From Parabacteroides faecalis (GTDB taxonomy: Bacteria; Bacteroidota; Bacteroidia; Bacteroidales; Tannerellaceae): DNA of 64,000 nucleotides. This document shows, piece after piece, positions 1 to 8,113 of this stretch. Under the pieces are notes generated by a model that made no database searches, was not told the DNA's origin, and saw only the letters and a list, made by a program, of their open reading frames with translations. Position 1 is the first letter of the stretch. Each line of letters opens with the position of its first letter. Position numbers and translations under genes: made by a program. The stretch covers positions 1-64,000 of the forward strand of contig NZ_JAKZMM010000001.1 in the NCBI RefSeq assembly GCF_022809355.1. The letters are read 5' to 3'.

Positions 1-70
1 TTACCAAACGGAAAATCTCTCTTTCCAAATTCTTCCGAAACTTCTCTTGTTCATAATTGCTTTCTTTCAT
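1..70 (-). CDS. Unidentified protein, N-terminal 23 residues only (cut by window edge)
   Basis: A minus-strand frame opens at an ATG at 70-68 and stays open to base 1, giving 23 residues that begin MKESNYEQEKFRKNLEREIF. The peptide is charged and likely helical. The gene would be divergent from queD with about 190 bases between them. A purine-rich AGCAAGAAG precedes the ATG. Too little is visible to name a family, and the frame could be fortuitous. No clear TAnnTTTG box was found upstream on this strand. Confidence 0.4.
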   Translation of the reverse strand, partial: MKESNYEQEKFRKNLEREIFRLV

Positions 71-237
71 CTTCTTGCTTTTTAGGAGTCAACCTTATTT
101 ACAAAAAGACATTTATTCGAGATACTTGTCTGAATGAGGATTTTTTCTCATTGTCATAGTAAAGAGTCGTCGGGTTGATTGGGGGATTTTGTAAAAAGAT
201 TCAAGGTGAAACTGAATCAAGAATCCGCAAATCCATG

Positions 238-245
238 TATCTTTG
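238..245 (+). promoter_or_regulatory. Bacteroidetes -7 box (TATCTTTG) for queD-queE
   Basis: TATCTTTG matches the Bacteroidetes sigma-ABfr -7 consensus TAnnTTTG exactly and lies 17 bases before the ATG at 263. A transcript starting a few bases downstream would exclude the longer frame that opens at 179, so this box decides the queD start. No clear -33 TTG was seen at the usual spacing. Confidence 0.6.
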
Positions 246-262
246 CAGCCAAAATAGAACCT

Positions 263-595
263 ATGTACACCGTAATTAAAAGACTGGAAATATCTGCGGC
301 ACATCACTTGTGCCTTTCTTATCCGAGTAAGTGCACCAATCTGCATGGCCATAACTGGATTGTAACGATTTATTGCCGGGCGAAGGAGTTGAACGAAGAC
401 GGTATGGTGACGGATTTCAGCCATATCAAGCAGCTGGTAAAAGACCGGTTGGATCATAAGAACCTGAATGAAGTACTGCCCTTTAATCCGACGGCCGAAA
501 ACATCGCTCGTTGGGTTTGTGAGCAGGTGCCTCATTGCTTTAAAGTAGAAGTGCAGGAGTCTGAAGGTAATACGGCGATCTATGAGAAAGATTAA
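263..595 (+). CDS. queD: 6-carboxy-5,6,7,8-tetrahydropterin synthase (QueD)
   Basis: This enzyme converts 7,8-dihydroneopterin triphosphate to 6-carboxytetrahydropterin, the second step of 7-deazaguanine (queuosine precursor) synthesis in the cytoplasm. The 110-residue protein is normal for the family. Visible motifs are the zinc-binding SAAHHL near residue 14, the catalytic Cys and zinc histidines in KCTNLHGHNW, the DFSHIK segment, and a C-terminal ESEGNTA with the pterin-anchoring Glu. An upstream in-frame start at 179 is possible but would lie before the -7 box at 238-245, so ATG 263 is chosen. It overlaps queE by 14 bases, implying translational coupling in a two-gene queDE operon. Confidence 0.93.
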   Translation: MYTVIKRLEISAAHHLCLSYPSKCTNLHGHNWIVTIYCRAKELNEDGMVTDFSHIKQLVKDRLDHKNLNEVLPFNPTAENIARWVCEQVPHCFKVEVQESEGNTAIYEKD

Positions 596-1127
596 TGAAA
601 TATTCTACAGCCTGCAGGGCGAAGGCTATCATACTGGTACGCCGGCTTTGTTTATCCGTTTCTCGGGTTGTAACCTGAAATGTCCGTTTTGTGATACGCA
701 GCACGAAGAAGGCCGTTGGATGGACGATGAGGAGATTTGGGCAGAAGCAGCAGCTTGCCCGGCCCGGACAGTTATTCTGACGGGCGGCGAACCTTCGTTG
801 TGGATCGACGATGCCCTGATAGACGGACTGCATCGGCTGGGGAAATATGTTTGCATAGAAACCAACGGAACACGGAAAGTCCCGGCAGGAATAGATTGGG
901 TGACGTGTTCTCCGAAAGGCGAACCGGTGGTATTGGACCGGATTGATGAAGTAAAGGTCGTCTTTACCGGTGAAGAAGATGTGGAAGTGTATCGCCAGTT
1001 GCCGGCTAAACAATACTATTTGCAACCTTGTTCGTGCCGGAACACGGAAGAGGTGGTGGATTATATCTTGAAGCATCCGGCGTGGAGACTGAGCTTGCAG
1101 ACGCATAAGTGGATTCAGATCCGGTAA
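582..1127 (+). CDS. queE: 7-carboxy-7-deazaguanine synthase (QueE), radical SAM
   Basis: QueE is a radical-SAM enzyme that rearranges 6-carboxytetrahydropterin to 7-carboxy-7-deazaguanine, the step after QueD. The 181-residue protein begins MRKINEIFYSLQGEG, the family's N-terminal signature, and carries the radical-SAM CxxxCxxC cluster motif as CNLKCPFC near residues 30-37. LTGGEP (SAM binding) follows near residue 65, and ETNGT near residue 90. It overlaps the end of queD by 14 bases and reads in another frame. Its product feeds QueC or preQ0 steps that are not present in this window. Confidence 0.93.
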   Translation: MRKINEIFYSLQGEGYHTGTPALFIRFSGCNLKCPFCDTQHEEGRWMDDEEIWAEAAACPARTVILTGGEPSLWIDDALIDGLHRLGKYVCIETNGTRKVPAGIDWVTCSPKGEPVVLDRIDEVKVVFTGEEDVEVYRQLPAKQYYLQPCSCRNTEEVVDYILKHPAWRLSLQTHKWIQIR

Positions 1128-1188
1128 TGCTCGGATGGATTTTGGAGTGGATTTATCATTGAATACAGACTTTAGAAGATTTAGATAT

Positions 1189-2481
1189 ATGAAGAAAATT
1201 GGAAGTAGGCGGTGGGCGCGTTTGGCCGTATTTATCTGTTCTTTGTTTGTGGGCATGGGGCAAATAGAAGCTCAGGAAACATATCATACACAAATATACA
1301 AGCCTAAACGAATCAAATCATTGCAGGTTGTTCAGCCGGATCAGACCTTTACAGTACCGGTTATTTCATTAGGCAATGGAGAACAAATTCTGATTAACTT
1401 TGATGACTTGACGCCTAATTACGAGCGTTATGCCTATTCCGTTATCCATTGTGATGCCGACTGGAAGAAATCGTCGTTGAACGAACTCGAATATATGCAG
1501 GGTTTCCAAGGATTGACGATCGACGACTTTGCCAATTCATTTAATACGACTACGCAATATACCAATTATCAGCTGTTATTGCCGAATGATGATGTACAGT
1601 TGAAAGTATCGGGCAACTACGCCGTTCGTGTATATCATGAAGATCATCCGGAGGAAACGGTGCTGGTGGCTTGTTTTTCGGTGGCAGAGTCGGAGATAGG
1701 CATTGCAGCTGAAGTAACCGGAAATACATTAGTTGATACCTATCAGCGGCATCAGCAGGTAAATTTCTCGGTCCTGAAGAAGAATTTGAATATTACACAT
1801 CCGCAGACTGATCTGAAAATCCGGGTAGTACAGAATAACCGGCCGGATAATGTTGTTCGGAAAATCATGCCGAGTGGTATCTTGAGCGACCGGATCGTCT
1901 ATGAAAACCTGCGGGAACTGATTTTCCCGGCAGGCAATGAATACCGCCGTATGGAGTTCTTGTCGAGCAAGTACAATGGGATGCGTGTAGAAGGTATTTC
2001 CTATCATAATCCGTATTACCATGTCGATCTGATGAAAGACTACCCAAGTAGCATGGCGACGTATGAATATGATCAAGATCAGAATGGACGTTTCTATGTG
2101 GCATGTAGCCGATGTGATGATGCCAATACGGAAGCCGATTATTACATTGTTCATTTCACCTTAGCAATGCCTGAAGCAAAAGGAGGTAAGGTTTATTTGA
2201 ACGGAGACTTCATGCAGAATACCTTTGATGAGAACAGCGAGATGGTATTCAATCCGGATTCACGCCAATATGAAAAGGCCCTTCTGCTGAAACAGGGAAA
2301 TTATAACTATCAGTATCTATATGTTCCGGAAGGTGAGACTACCGGACAAACCGGAAGTATTGAAGGAGATTTCCATCAGACGGAAAACGAATATACGATT
2401 TACGTCTATTTCCGTCCGATGGGAACTCGTTATGACCGTCTGATTGGTGTACAGACGGTGCATATCAATGGTCATAACTGA
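1189..2481 (+). CDS. DUF5103 protein, type IX secretion plug-like
   Basis: The 430-residue protein has a signal peptide (basic MKKIGSRRWAR, hydrophobic LAVFICSLFVGM, cleavage near IEAQE) and matches my recollection of the DUF5103 family. That family includes the Plug protein which closes the periplasmic side of the type IX translocon in Flavobacterium. Visible features are an N-terminal beta-rich region with VIHCDADW and FNTTTQYTNYQL, and a C-terminal immunoglobulin/early-set-like part with KVYLNGDFM. A frame from 1135 exists, but ATG 1189 puts the signal peptide at the N terminus and is preferred. It follows queE by 61 bases and converges with guaD, the stop codons being 11 bases apart. Family assignment is fairly sure; an actual secretion role here is inference. 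Confidence 0.8.
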   Translation: MKKIGSRRWARLAVFICSLFVGMGQIEAQETYHTQIYKPKRIKSLQVVQPDQTFTVPVISLGNGEQILINFDDLTPNYERYAYSVIHCDADWKKSSLNELEYMQGFQGLTIDDFANSFNTTTQYTNYQLLLPNDDVQLKVSGNYAVRVYHEDHPEETVLVACFSVAESEIGIAAEVTGNTLVDTYQRHQQVNFSVLKKNLNITHPQTDLKIRVVQNNRPDNVVRKIMPSGILSDRIVYENLRELIFPAGNEYRRMEFLSSKYNGMRVEGISYHNPYYHVDLMKDYPSSMATYEYDQDQNGRFYVACSRCDDANTEADYYIVHFTLAMPEAKGGKVYLNGDFMQNTFDENSEMVFNPDSRQYEKALLLKQGNYNYQYLYVPEGETTGQTGSIEGDFHQTENEYTIYVYFRPMGTRYDRLIGVQTVHINGHN

Positions 2482-2492
2482 TCGGATTCCGA

Positions 2493-3809
2493 TTATCTTT
2501 CATGTACACACTGGCCGGCGATGTAGGTAGCCCGAACGGCGCGGTCGTCGGCATGTGTCATCAAACCAAACAGCAGATTCTCAATATTCCAGGCTTTTGT
2601 CCGCTTTAAGTATTCATAACGATACAGCTGGGCAAACGTAGAACTGTAATCCACCACGATGAAATCAGCCATCCGTCCCGGCAGAAAACTGCCGATTTCC
2701 TGATCCAGATGCAAGGCTTTCGCACTACCCAAAGTAGCTTTATAAAAGGCTTCGAAGGCCGACATCGGATAATTGTTCAGTTGTTGTACCTGATAGGAAG
2801 CACCTAATGTATGGAAGATGGAAAAAGAGGTACCACCACCGATATCTGTTCCTATCACTGTCTGCATACCGGCTTCGTTGGCTTTCTTCATTTCATACAG
2901 ACCACTTCCCAGAAAACCGTTGGATGTCGGACAATGTACGGCGATTGCCTGTGCCTTGGCAATACGTTCCCGTTCCGAATCACTCAAATGGATGGCATGA
3001 GCCAGCAAGGTCCGGTCGGTAAGCAATCCATATTTCTCGTACACCGACAGATAATCCGGACAGTCCGGATATAATGTCCTGACGAAATCGACTTCACCTT
3101 TGTTCTCCGATAAATGTGTCTGGATGTATGTATCCGGATAATCGGCATGAATCCGCTGGCAGGCTTCCAGTTCTGCCGGAGAACAACTGACAGCAAAACG
3201 AGGTGTAATGACATATTTGTTTCGTCCTTTCCCGTGCCATTTCTGTATCAGCGCACGTACGTCGGCTTCTCCTTGCTCCGGCGTGTCGCAAAGATATTCA
3301 GGCGCTTCCTGGTCCATTTGGACTTTCCCTGTCAGCATACACATATTGTATCGGGAAGCTTCTTCAAACAGAATATCTGCCGATTGCGGATGAACCGACG
3401 AAAAGGCAACTGCCGTGGTCGTCCCGTTACGGAAAAGCTCTTTCAGAAATGCGCGGGAGATTTCACGGCAATGGTCCGTATCGGCAAAGGCTCTTTCGGC
3501 CGGAAACGTATATTGGTTCAACCAGTCGAGCAACTGCCTTCCGTACATTCCCGTGATTTCGGTCTGCACATAATGAAGATGTGCGTCGATAAATCCCGGC
3601 ATCAAAACGGAACCCTGATAATCGACGACTTCCGCCTTCGGATATTTCTGCAATAGGATAGCCGATGTTCCGGCTTCTACAACCAATCCATCGCAGACGC
3701 ATAAAGCACCGTCGGGTTCATATACGATATTCTTTGCCGACAGCAAAGGCGAGTCTGTAAAATAAAATACCTCACCCAAATATAGTTTCATTTCATTCAT
3801 CCTATTCAT
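2493..3809 (-). CDS. guaD: Guanine deaminase (amidohydrolase)
   Basis: This predicted zinc amidohydrolase deaminates guanine to xanthine in purine salvage or catabolism. Visible elements are the metal-binding PGFIDAHLHYVQ near the N terminus, THLSENKGE and LLAHAIHLSD (metal and substrate His), HCPTSNGFLGSG, and GTDIGGGTSFSI with the catalytic Asp. The length of about 438 residues suits the family. The start is uncertain: ATG codons at 3809, 3800 and 3791 are in frame, and a TTG further out at 3830 is unlikely. ATG 3809 follows AAAAGAG and is used here. The gene is divergent from the LacI regulator across a 300-base region with inverted repeats, and convergent with the DUF5103 gene. No other purine gene is adjacent. 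Confidence 0.88.
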   Translation of the reverse strand: MNRMNEMKLYLGEVFYFTDSPLLSAKNIVYEPDGALCVCDGLVVEAGTSAILLQKYPKAEVVDYQGSVLMPGFIDAHLHYVQTEITGMYGRQLLDWLNQYTFPAERAFADTDHCREISRAFLKELFRNGTTTAVAFSSVHPQSADILFEEASRYNMCMLTGKVQMDQEAPEYLCDTPEQGEADVRALIQKWHGKGRNKYVITPRFAVSCSPAELEACQRIHADYPDTYIQTHLSENKGEVDFVRTLYPDCPDYLSVYEKYGLLTDRTLLAHAIHLSDSERERIAKAQAIAVHCPTSNGFLGSGLYEMKKANEAGMQTVIGTDIGGGTSFSIFHTLGASYQVQQLNNYPMSAFEAFYKATLGSAKALHLDQEIGSFLPGRMADFIVVDYSSTFAQLYRYEYLKRTKAWNIENLLFGLMTHADDRAVRATYIAGQCVHER

Positions 3810-3917
3810 CTCTTTTGTATTCCGTTTCAATAAACACCCTAAAGTACAAATTTGTTTGGAGTAGGAAGGATAGAAATCAAGATTTTTTCATTCGGTATAC
3901 CCCGGCTTTTAAAAAAG

Positions 3918-3975
3918 AAACCAACGAGAATTACTTATAGATGTAACGAGAATTAAAATTGATTCTCGTTGGTTT
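3918..3975. repeat. 14-bp inverted repeat plus a third half-site in the guaD-lacI intergenic region
   Basis: AAACCAACGAGAAT at 3918-3931 is repeated perfectly in inverted orientation at 3962-3975. A third, direct copy of the core AACGAGAAT lies between them at 3945-3953. The interval 3810-4111 holds no gene. This cluster and the lacI promoter are its only recognisable contents. It sits between divergent promoters, so an operator or looped regulatory site is more likely than a terminator. No protein partner can be named. Confidence 0.6.
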
Positions 3976-4059
3976 TGCCGGTTACTCTTGGGTATTTTGT
4001 AATTCGATAAGACATTGAAAATAGAATTTATTAAAAATGATGAAATGATTTGTTGTTTA

Positions 4060-4101
4060 TTGGGATTTAGAAAATGTATATGTATTTTTGAACCGATTAA
4101 A
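4060..4101 (+). promoter_or_regulatory. lacI-family gene promoter with candidate operator
   Basis: TTG at 4060-4062 and TATTTTTG at 4083-4090 are separated by 20 bases and fit the Bacteroidetes -33/-7 promoter pattern. The downstream decamer ACCGATTAAA (4092-4101) recurs as ACCGGTTAAA at 5160-5169 in front of the mannosidase operon. It is therefore a candidate binding sequence for the LacI-type protein. The box overlaps the TTG codon that opens the longest frame, which supports ATG 4112 as the true start. Confidence 0.55.
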
Positions 4102-4111
4102 TAAGAAATTT

Positions 4112-5131
4112 ATGAAAGTGTCTTTAAAAAATATAGCAGAAGCCTTAAATCTTTCAAAGGCTACAGTCTCTTGGATTCTTTCAGGACAAGGAGAAGCAAA
4201 AGGGTTTAGCGAAGCAACGATTAAACGAGTAAAAGATTATGCGGAATCCGTCAATTACCGTCCGAATTTATTGGCCCGAAGTTTGTCTTTGGGAACTTCC
4301 AATACGATTGGACTGATCATTCCCTTTTTGGGAGATACTTTTTATGCTCAGTTGGCAAGTGCGATAGAATTGGAGGCTGCCCGAAATAAATATGCCTTGA
4401 TTGTTTGCAGTTCAGAAGGCGATGGAGATAAAGAGTTTGAATTGATACGTACTTTGAAAGCCAAACAGGTAGATGGTATTATTATCGCTCCGACAAAGGT
4501 TTCGAAGAAGGGAATAGACTTGCTGTCGGAAGAAACTTTCCCGTATGTTCTGGTGGATCGTTATTATCCGAATTTGCCTTCCAATTATGTCATTGTGAAT
4601 AATACGCAGAGTTGTTATGATGTGGTGCATTATCTGGGTAAGAAAGGAGCCAGGAAGATCGCTTTGCTGACAACTGATATTCATTTGTATGTCATGAAGC
4701 AGCGGGTGGAAGGATACCGGAAAGCATTGCAAGACTTGGGCCTGGACAGTGACTTGTCCTTGGGACTTTTCATCGAGCGGCAGAATTATCAGACGGATAT
4801 TATTGATAAGTTGGATTGTCTGTTTCAGGAAGTGCCGGATGTTGATGGCTTTTTCTTTTCGACCCATTATCTGGCTTTAGAGGCAATTCGTTATTTTATC
4901 AATCATCAGATAGACTATCAGCATCGTTTTCATTTGGGTTGCTTCCATGAGACAATAGCGTTGGATGTTTTGGCACCGGAGATGTGTGTCACCAGAATGC
5001 CGATTGATAAAATGGGAGTAGAGGCGGTAAAAATCCTGTTGGATAATATACAGCAGGGAGGAGACTTTTCTTTCCGAAATGTGGTATTGGAGAATGAGTT
5101 TTCGCCTTCCTTTTCTCTTTTGGGGAAATAA
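4112..5131 (+). CDS. LacI-family transcriptional regulator
   Basis: The 339-residue protein has an N-terminal LacI-type helix-turn-helix (VSLKNIAEALNLSKATVSWI, then NYRPNLLARSL hinge helix) and a periplasmic-binding-like effector domain (TNTIGLIIPFLGDTFYAQLA, VDGIIIAPT, YVLVDRYYP, and a C-terminal VTRMPIDKMG). It most likely senses a mannose-containing sugar or sugar phosphate and controls the glycosidase operon that begins 68 bases downstream on the same strand. Start ATG 4112 is chosen because the -7 box covers the upstream TTG. The shared ACCGRTTAAA sequence before this gene and before the operon suggests autoregulation plus operon control. Ligand identity is inference. Confidence 0.9.
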   Translation: MKVSLKNIAEALNLSKATVSWILSGQGEAKGFSEATIKRVKDYAESVNYRPNLLARSLSLGTSNTIGLIIPFLGDTFYAQLASAIELEAARNKYALIVCSSEGDGDKEFELIRTLKAKQVDGIIIAPTKVSKKGIDLLSEETFPYVLVDRYYPNLPSNYVIVNNTQSCYDVVHYLGKKGARKIALLTTDIHLYVMKQRVEGYRKALQDLGLDSDLSLGLFIERQNYQTDIIDKLDCLFQEVPDVDGFFFSTHYLALEAIRYFINHQIDYQHRFHLGCFHETIALDVLAPEMCVTRMPIDKMGVEAVKILLDNIQQGGDFSFRNVVLENEFSPSFSLLGK

Positions 5132-5159
5132 GGCGGTTACTACCTGTATTTAGAATTAG

Positions 5160-5169
5160 ACCGGTTAAA
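5160..5169 (+). promoter_or_regulatory. Candidate LacI-family operator before the mannosidase operon
   Basis: ACCGGTTAAA, 31 bases before the GH38 ATG at 5200, repeats the decamer at 4092-4101 downstream of the regulator's own promoter with one change. Its centre ACCGGT is palindromic, as is common for LacI-family operators. No convincing TAnnTTTG box was found in 5132-5199, so the operon promoter itself is unclear. Confidence 0.35.
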
Positions 5170-5199
5170 GTATTGTTGGACTTTTAGTTATTTTCAGAC

Positions 5200-6744
5200 A
5201 TGATGAAACACAAAATTGGGTGGGTATGTTTGTTATTCACCTCTTTTCATTTAGGAGCACAAGTATCAGAGATGACACAAGTAGCACCTGTTTCACCCAT
5301 TACATATAAGCAGGAAGATGGAAAATTCAGAGTTCTTTCTTTTGTCAAGGTAAAGGATGTTCAGACAAAAAGGTTAAAAGGAAGTATCGATGGGGTGGCG
5401 GCAAAGATCATCCCTACGGAGAAAGAAGACAGTGTATTGGTCTGGTTACCTATGATAGGAAAACCTGCCGTCTTAAGATTAAATGATGGGAAAAAGACGG
5501 TATGCGAACAGACCTTTTCTCCATTAATACCTGCCGACTGGGGTTACTTTAAAGAGGGAACGATCCATATCATTCAGTCGTCACATCAGGATATTGCCTG
5601 GATGGATACACCCGAGTATTGTCGTGAAGACCGTATCAATCAGATCATCCTGCCGGCATTGGAGCTTATGAAAAAGAATCCGGCGTTTACGTTTGAGATG
5701 GAACAGACATTAAACCTGATGGAGTTTCTGGAAGCTCATCCGGAGAGGAAAGACGAATTGATCCGGCTGTACCAGGAGAAGAGATTCGGTTGGGGTGCAA
5801 CTTATAATCAGCCTTACGAAGGTCTTTCCAGTGGAGAACAGTTGGTCCGTCAGGCTTATTATGGAAGAAAATGGATTCAGGAAAATCTTCCTGGATGCGA
5901 TGATCGGGTTGCTAATAATATAGATGTGCCGGGAAGAACCTGGCAAATGCCACAGATATTGGCTAAAAGCGGAATCCCTAATTTGTTTGTCAGCCGAATG
6001 GCAGAAGGTTTATACGACTGGTATAGTCCGGATGGATCGAAAGTGCTGACTTTTACTCCTGGAAACTATGGTTGGGCGTCTATGATCTGGAAGTTCTTCG
6101 ATCAGGATGCCGTTATAGCTTTTCATAAGCTACACCATCGGACACAGCTGTGGAGCGATTATTTTAAGAAGCATCAAATACCGCCTCATTATGCCATTTT
6201 AATGAGCTGTGATGCTACCAAGCCGGTAGATTATCAGCCAGTGATTGATGAATGGAATAAAATAGCAGATGCTTCGGATATTCCGTTACCACATTTGAAA
6301 GCCTCTACTGCTGAAGCCTATTTTGAAGCGGTGAGAGGAGAAAACACCCAGTTTGAAAAGATTGCAGGAGAAAGGCCGGACTTGTGGCTGTATATTCATG
6401 GACCTGCCCATTATGAAGCTACGAAATACAAACGGGAAGCGGCCGTTTTGTTACCAGCTGCCGAATCGTTTACCACATTCGCTGCTTGTCTGCGGAATGA
6501 ACTGTCGTCATATCCTCGTCGTGCATTCGATCGGGCATGGATGGCTTCTATCTATCCTGATCATGGATTAGGCGGAAAGAATGGAGAAATAACCGATGCT
6601 ATCTTTGAAGATAGCTTGAAAGTGGGACGTGATGAAGGACAAAAGTTATTGTCGGATGCTTTACAGCAAATCACGGAAGAAGTAAATACACATCCGGACA
6701 ATTATATTGTATTTAATGATCTGACCTGGGAACGTAGTGAATAG
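5200..6744 (+). CDS. GH38 alpha-mannosidase, N-terminal fragment with complete catalytic barrel
   Basis: This 514-codon open frame could be translated alone. It includes the signal peptide and all four putative zinc/catalytic residues (H129, D131, D242, H455) but ends at NDLTWERSE, just after the catalytic and helical domains and before the beta-sandwich domains. Whether such a truncated product folds is unknown; GH38 enzymes normally need the C-terminal domains. Confidence 0.6.
   Translation: MMKHKIGWVCLLFTSFHLGAQVSEMTQVAPVSPITYKQEDGKFRVLSFVKVKDVQTKRLKGSIDGVAAKIIPTEKEDSVLVWLPMIGKPAVLRLNDGKKTVCEQTFSPLIPADWGYFKEGTIHIIQSSHQDIAWMDTPEYCREDRINQIILPALELMKKNPAFTFEMEQTLNLMEFLEAHPERKDELIRLYQEKRFGWGATYNQPYEGLSSGEQLVRQAYYGRKWIQENLPGCDDRVANNIDVPGRTWQMPQILAKSGIPNLFVSRMAEGLYDWYSPDGSKVLTFTPGNYGWASMIWKFFDQDAVIAFHKLHHRTQLWSDYFKKHQIPPHYAILMSCDATKPVDYQPVIDEWNKIADASDIPLPHLKASTAEAYFEAVRGENTQFEKIAGERPDLWLYIHGPAHYEATKYKREAAVLLPAAESFTTFAACLRNELSSYPRRAFDRAWMASIYPDHGLGGKNGEITDAIFEDSLKVGRDEGQKLLSDALQQITEEVNTHPDNYIVFNDLTWERSE
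6742..6744 (+). other. In-frame TAG interrupting the GH38 gene
   Basis: The codon follows ERSE and precedes VEVEIQK in the same frame. The paralogue at 9200 has a proline at the aligned position (FARTAPVQFEI). A C-to-T change in CAG would create it in one step. All other stops examined in the window behave normally, so genome-wide amber reassignment is not indicated. Confidence 0.8.
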
Positions 6745-6777
6745 GTAGAAGTTGAGATCCAGAAGCCACAGGCATCG

Positions 6778-8067
6778 GTGAAAGATGAGCGAGGACGCGT
6801 GGTACCCTCGCAAGTAAGAATCGCTGAAGATGGTAAGCGTTATGTTGTTTTCCTGGCAGAACAGATTCCGGCCATGGGATATCGTAGTTTTACTGTTGTG
6901 GAAGGAAAGAAACCGAAAGGGAATTTCACGGGTGCTGTTCAATGCTTGGCCAACAGTATTGAGAATAGTTATTATAAAGCACAACTAGGGAATGGTGGTA
7001 TTGTTTCTCTTTATGATAAAGAATTAGGAAAAGAACTGATTCATTCTTCCAAATTTGCGTGTGGAGATGTCGTTGAACTGGGATATACAGGAAATGGAGC
7101 GGGCGAGTTTACTCGTATTACCGATGTGACACCGGGAGACATCATTCCTTTAAGTTCTTTCACCCCGACTTGGAAAGTAACGGAAGACGGTCCGTTGTTT
7201 ACCCGTTTTGAGCAAGAACAACCTACCCAACATGCGGTAATCAGACAGACTATCACATTTTATCATACGTATAAAAAGATCGATTTTGACATAACCCTGA
7301 AAGATTTTGATGGAGAACATAACCGCCAGTATCGGATTGCTTTCCCGTTGAATATGATGGAAGAACGGACAATTCATTATGAAGTCCCCATGGGTGTTGC
7401 ACAAGTGGGAAAAGATGAGCTGGACAAACAACCTGGAGGTTGGGCCTGGGGTGGAACCTATGTACATCATCCGAAAGATTCTCATCCACGGGAAATTCAG
7501 AATTTCATTTCAGCGAGCGGCAATGGATTTGGTTTTACCATGTCATCCTGTGTAGCTGTTGCAGATTGGTTGGATCCTTCGCGTGAAATGGCTGTTTATC
7601 CGGTATTACAAGGCATATTGTTCTCTTCCCATAAAAGTTGCCATGGCGAAGGAAACTGGTATCATCAGAAAGGAACCCATTCATATAAGTTTTCTATCAC
7701 CTCTCATCCGGAAGGTTGGAAAAACGGATATCCGTTTGGTATAGCTAGTAATCATCCTTTTTATGTACAGAAAAAGGTAAACAAAGGTGGTTCTTTGGCA
7801 GCAACACATAGTTTCTTACAGATTTCAGATCCTTTCACTGCATTATCATTAATCAAGAAAGCGGATCAGGACGGTAATCTGATTATTCGTCTGACTGAAA
7901 TGGAAGGGAAAGATAAAGAAATAACTGTTACGCTTCCTTTTGAAGTGAAACAGGTAATCCGAACCAATCTGATAGAAGAAGAGCAAGAAGCCTTAAATGT
8001 TTCAGGCAAGCAATTACGCCTGAAGTTAGGCCATCATGCCATTGAAACCTATAAGCTGGTTCTTTGA
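6778..8067 (+). CDS. GH38 alpha-mannosidase, C-terminal fragment
   Basis: This is the 429-codon downstream part of the interrupted GH38 gene, in the same frame as the 5' part. It contains the C-terminal beta-sandwich domains (EVPMGVAQVGKDE, HPREIQNFISASGNG, HHAIETYKLVL at the end) and no catalytic residues or signal peptide. Independent translation is doubtful, since the ATG at 6784 has no obvious initiation signal. It is most likely just the remainder of the reading frame after the TAG. Confidence 0.45.
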   Translation: MKDERGRVVPSQVRIAEDGKRYVVFLAEQIPAMGYRSFTVVEGKKPKGNFTGAVQCLANSIENSYYKAQLGNGGIVSLYDKELGKELIHSSKFACGDVVELGYTGNGAGEFTRITDVTPGDIIPLSSFTPTWKVTEDGPLFTRFEQEQPTQHAVIRQTITFYHTYKKIDFDITLKDFDGEHNRQYRIAFPLNMMEERTIHYEVPMGVAQVGKDELDKQPGGWAWGGTYVHHPKDSHPREIQNFISASGNGFGFTMSSCVAVADWLDPSREMAVYPVLQGILFSSHKSCHGEGNWYHQKGTHSYKFSITSHPEGWKNGYPFGIASNHPFYVQKKVNKGGSLAATHSFLQISDPFTALSLIKKADQDGNLIIRLTEMEGKDKEITVTLPFEVKQVIRTNLIEEEQEALNVSGKQLRLKLGHHAIETYKLVL

Positions 8068-8113
8068 TAAAAAGGAATATTGAAAATAGTATGTACTTTA
8101 AATAAGGATGACC

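Larger units (their letters stand above)
5200..8067 (+). pseudogene. GH38 alpha-mannosidase gene interrupted by an in-frame amber codon
   Basis: One frame of 955 codons reads through a complete GH38 alpha-mannosidase except for a single TAG at 6742-6744. The 5' part carries a signal peptide (MMKHKIGWVCLLFTSFHLGAQ), an extra N-terminal region of about 100 residues absent from the neighbouring GH38, and the catalytic barrel. Zinc ligands H129 and D131 lie in SSHQDIAW, the presumed nucleophile D242 in NIDVPGR, and a fourth ligand H455 in YPDHG. The 3' part carries the C-terminal beta domains (GNGAGEF, EVPMGVAQVGKDE, ending HHAIETYKLVL) and matches the intact paralogue at 9200 throughout. The frame is otherwise undamaged, so the nonsense change is recent, an assembly error, or read through. 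It is first in an operon with a URO-D homologue, a second GH38 and GH92. Confidence 0.75.

Noticed and set aside
540-1256. 238-codon minus-strand frame opposite queE
   Set aside because: It is antisense to a well-supported radical-SAM gene and shows no recognisable domain.
3114-3656. 180-codon plus-strand frame opposite guaD
   Set aside because: It is antisense to guanine deaminase with intact motifs; a shadow frame.
6742-6744. Genome-wide reassignment of TAG
   Set aside because: Only this one internal TAG was seen, and other genes in the window end normally without readthrough homology.
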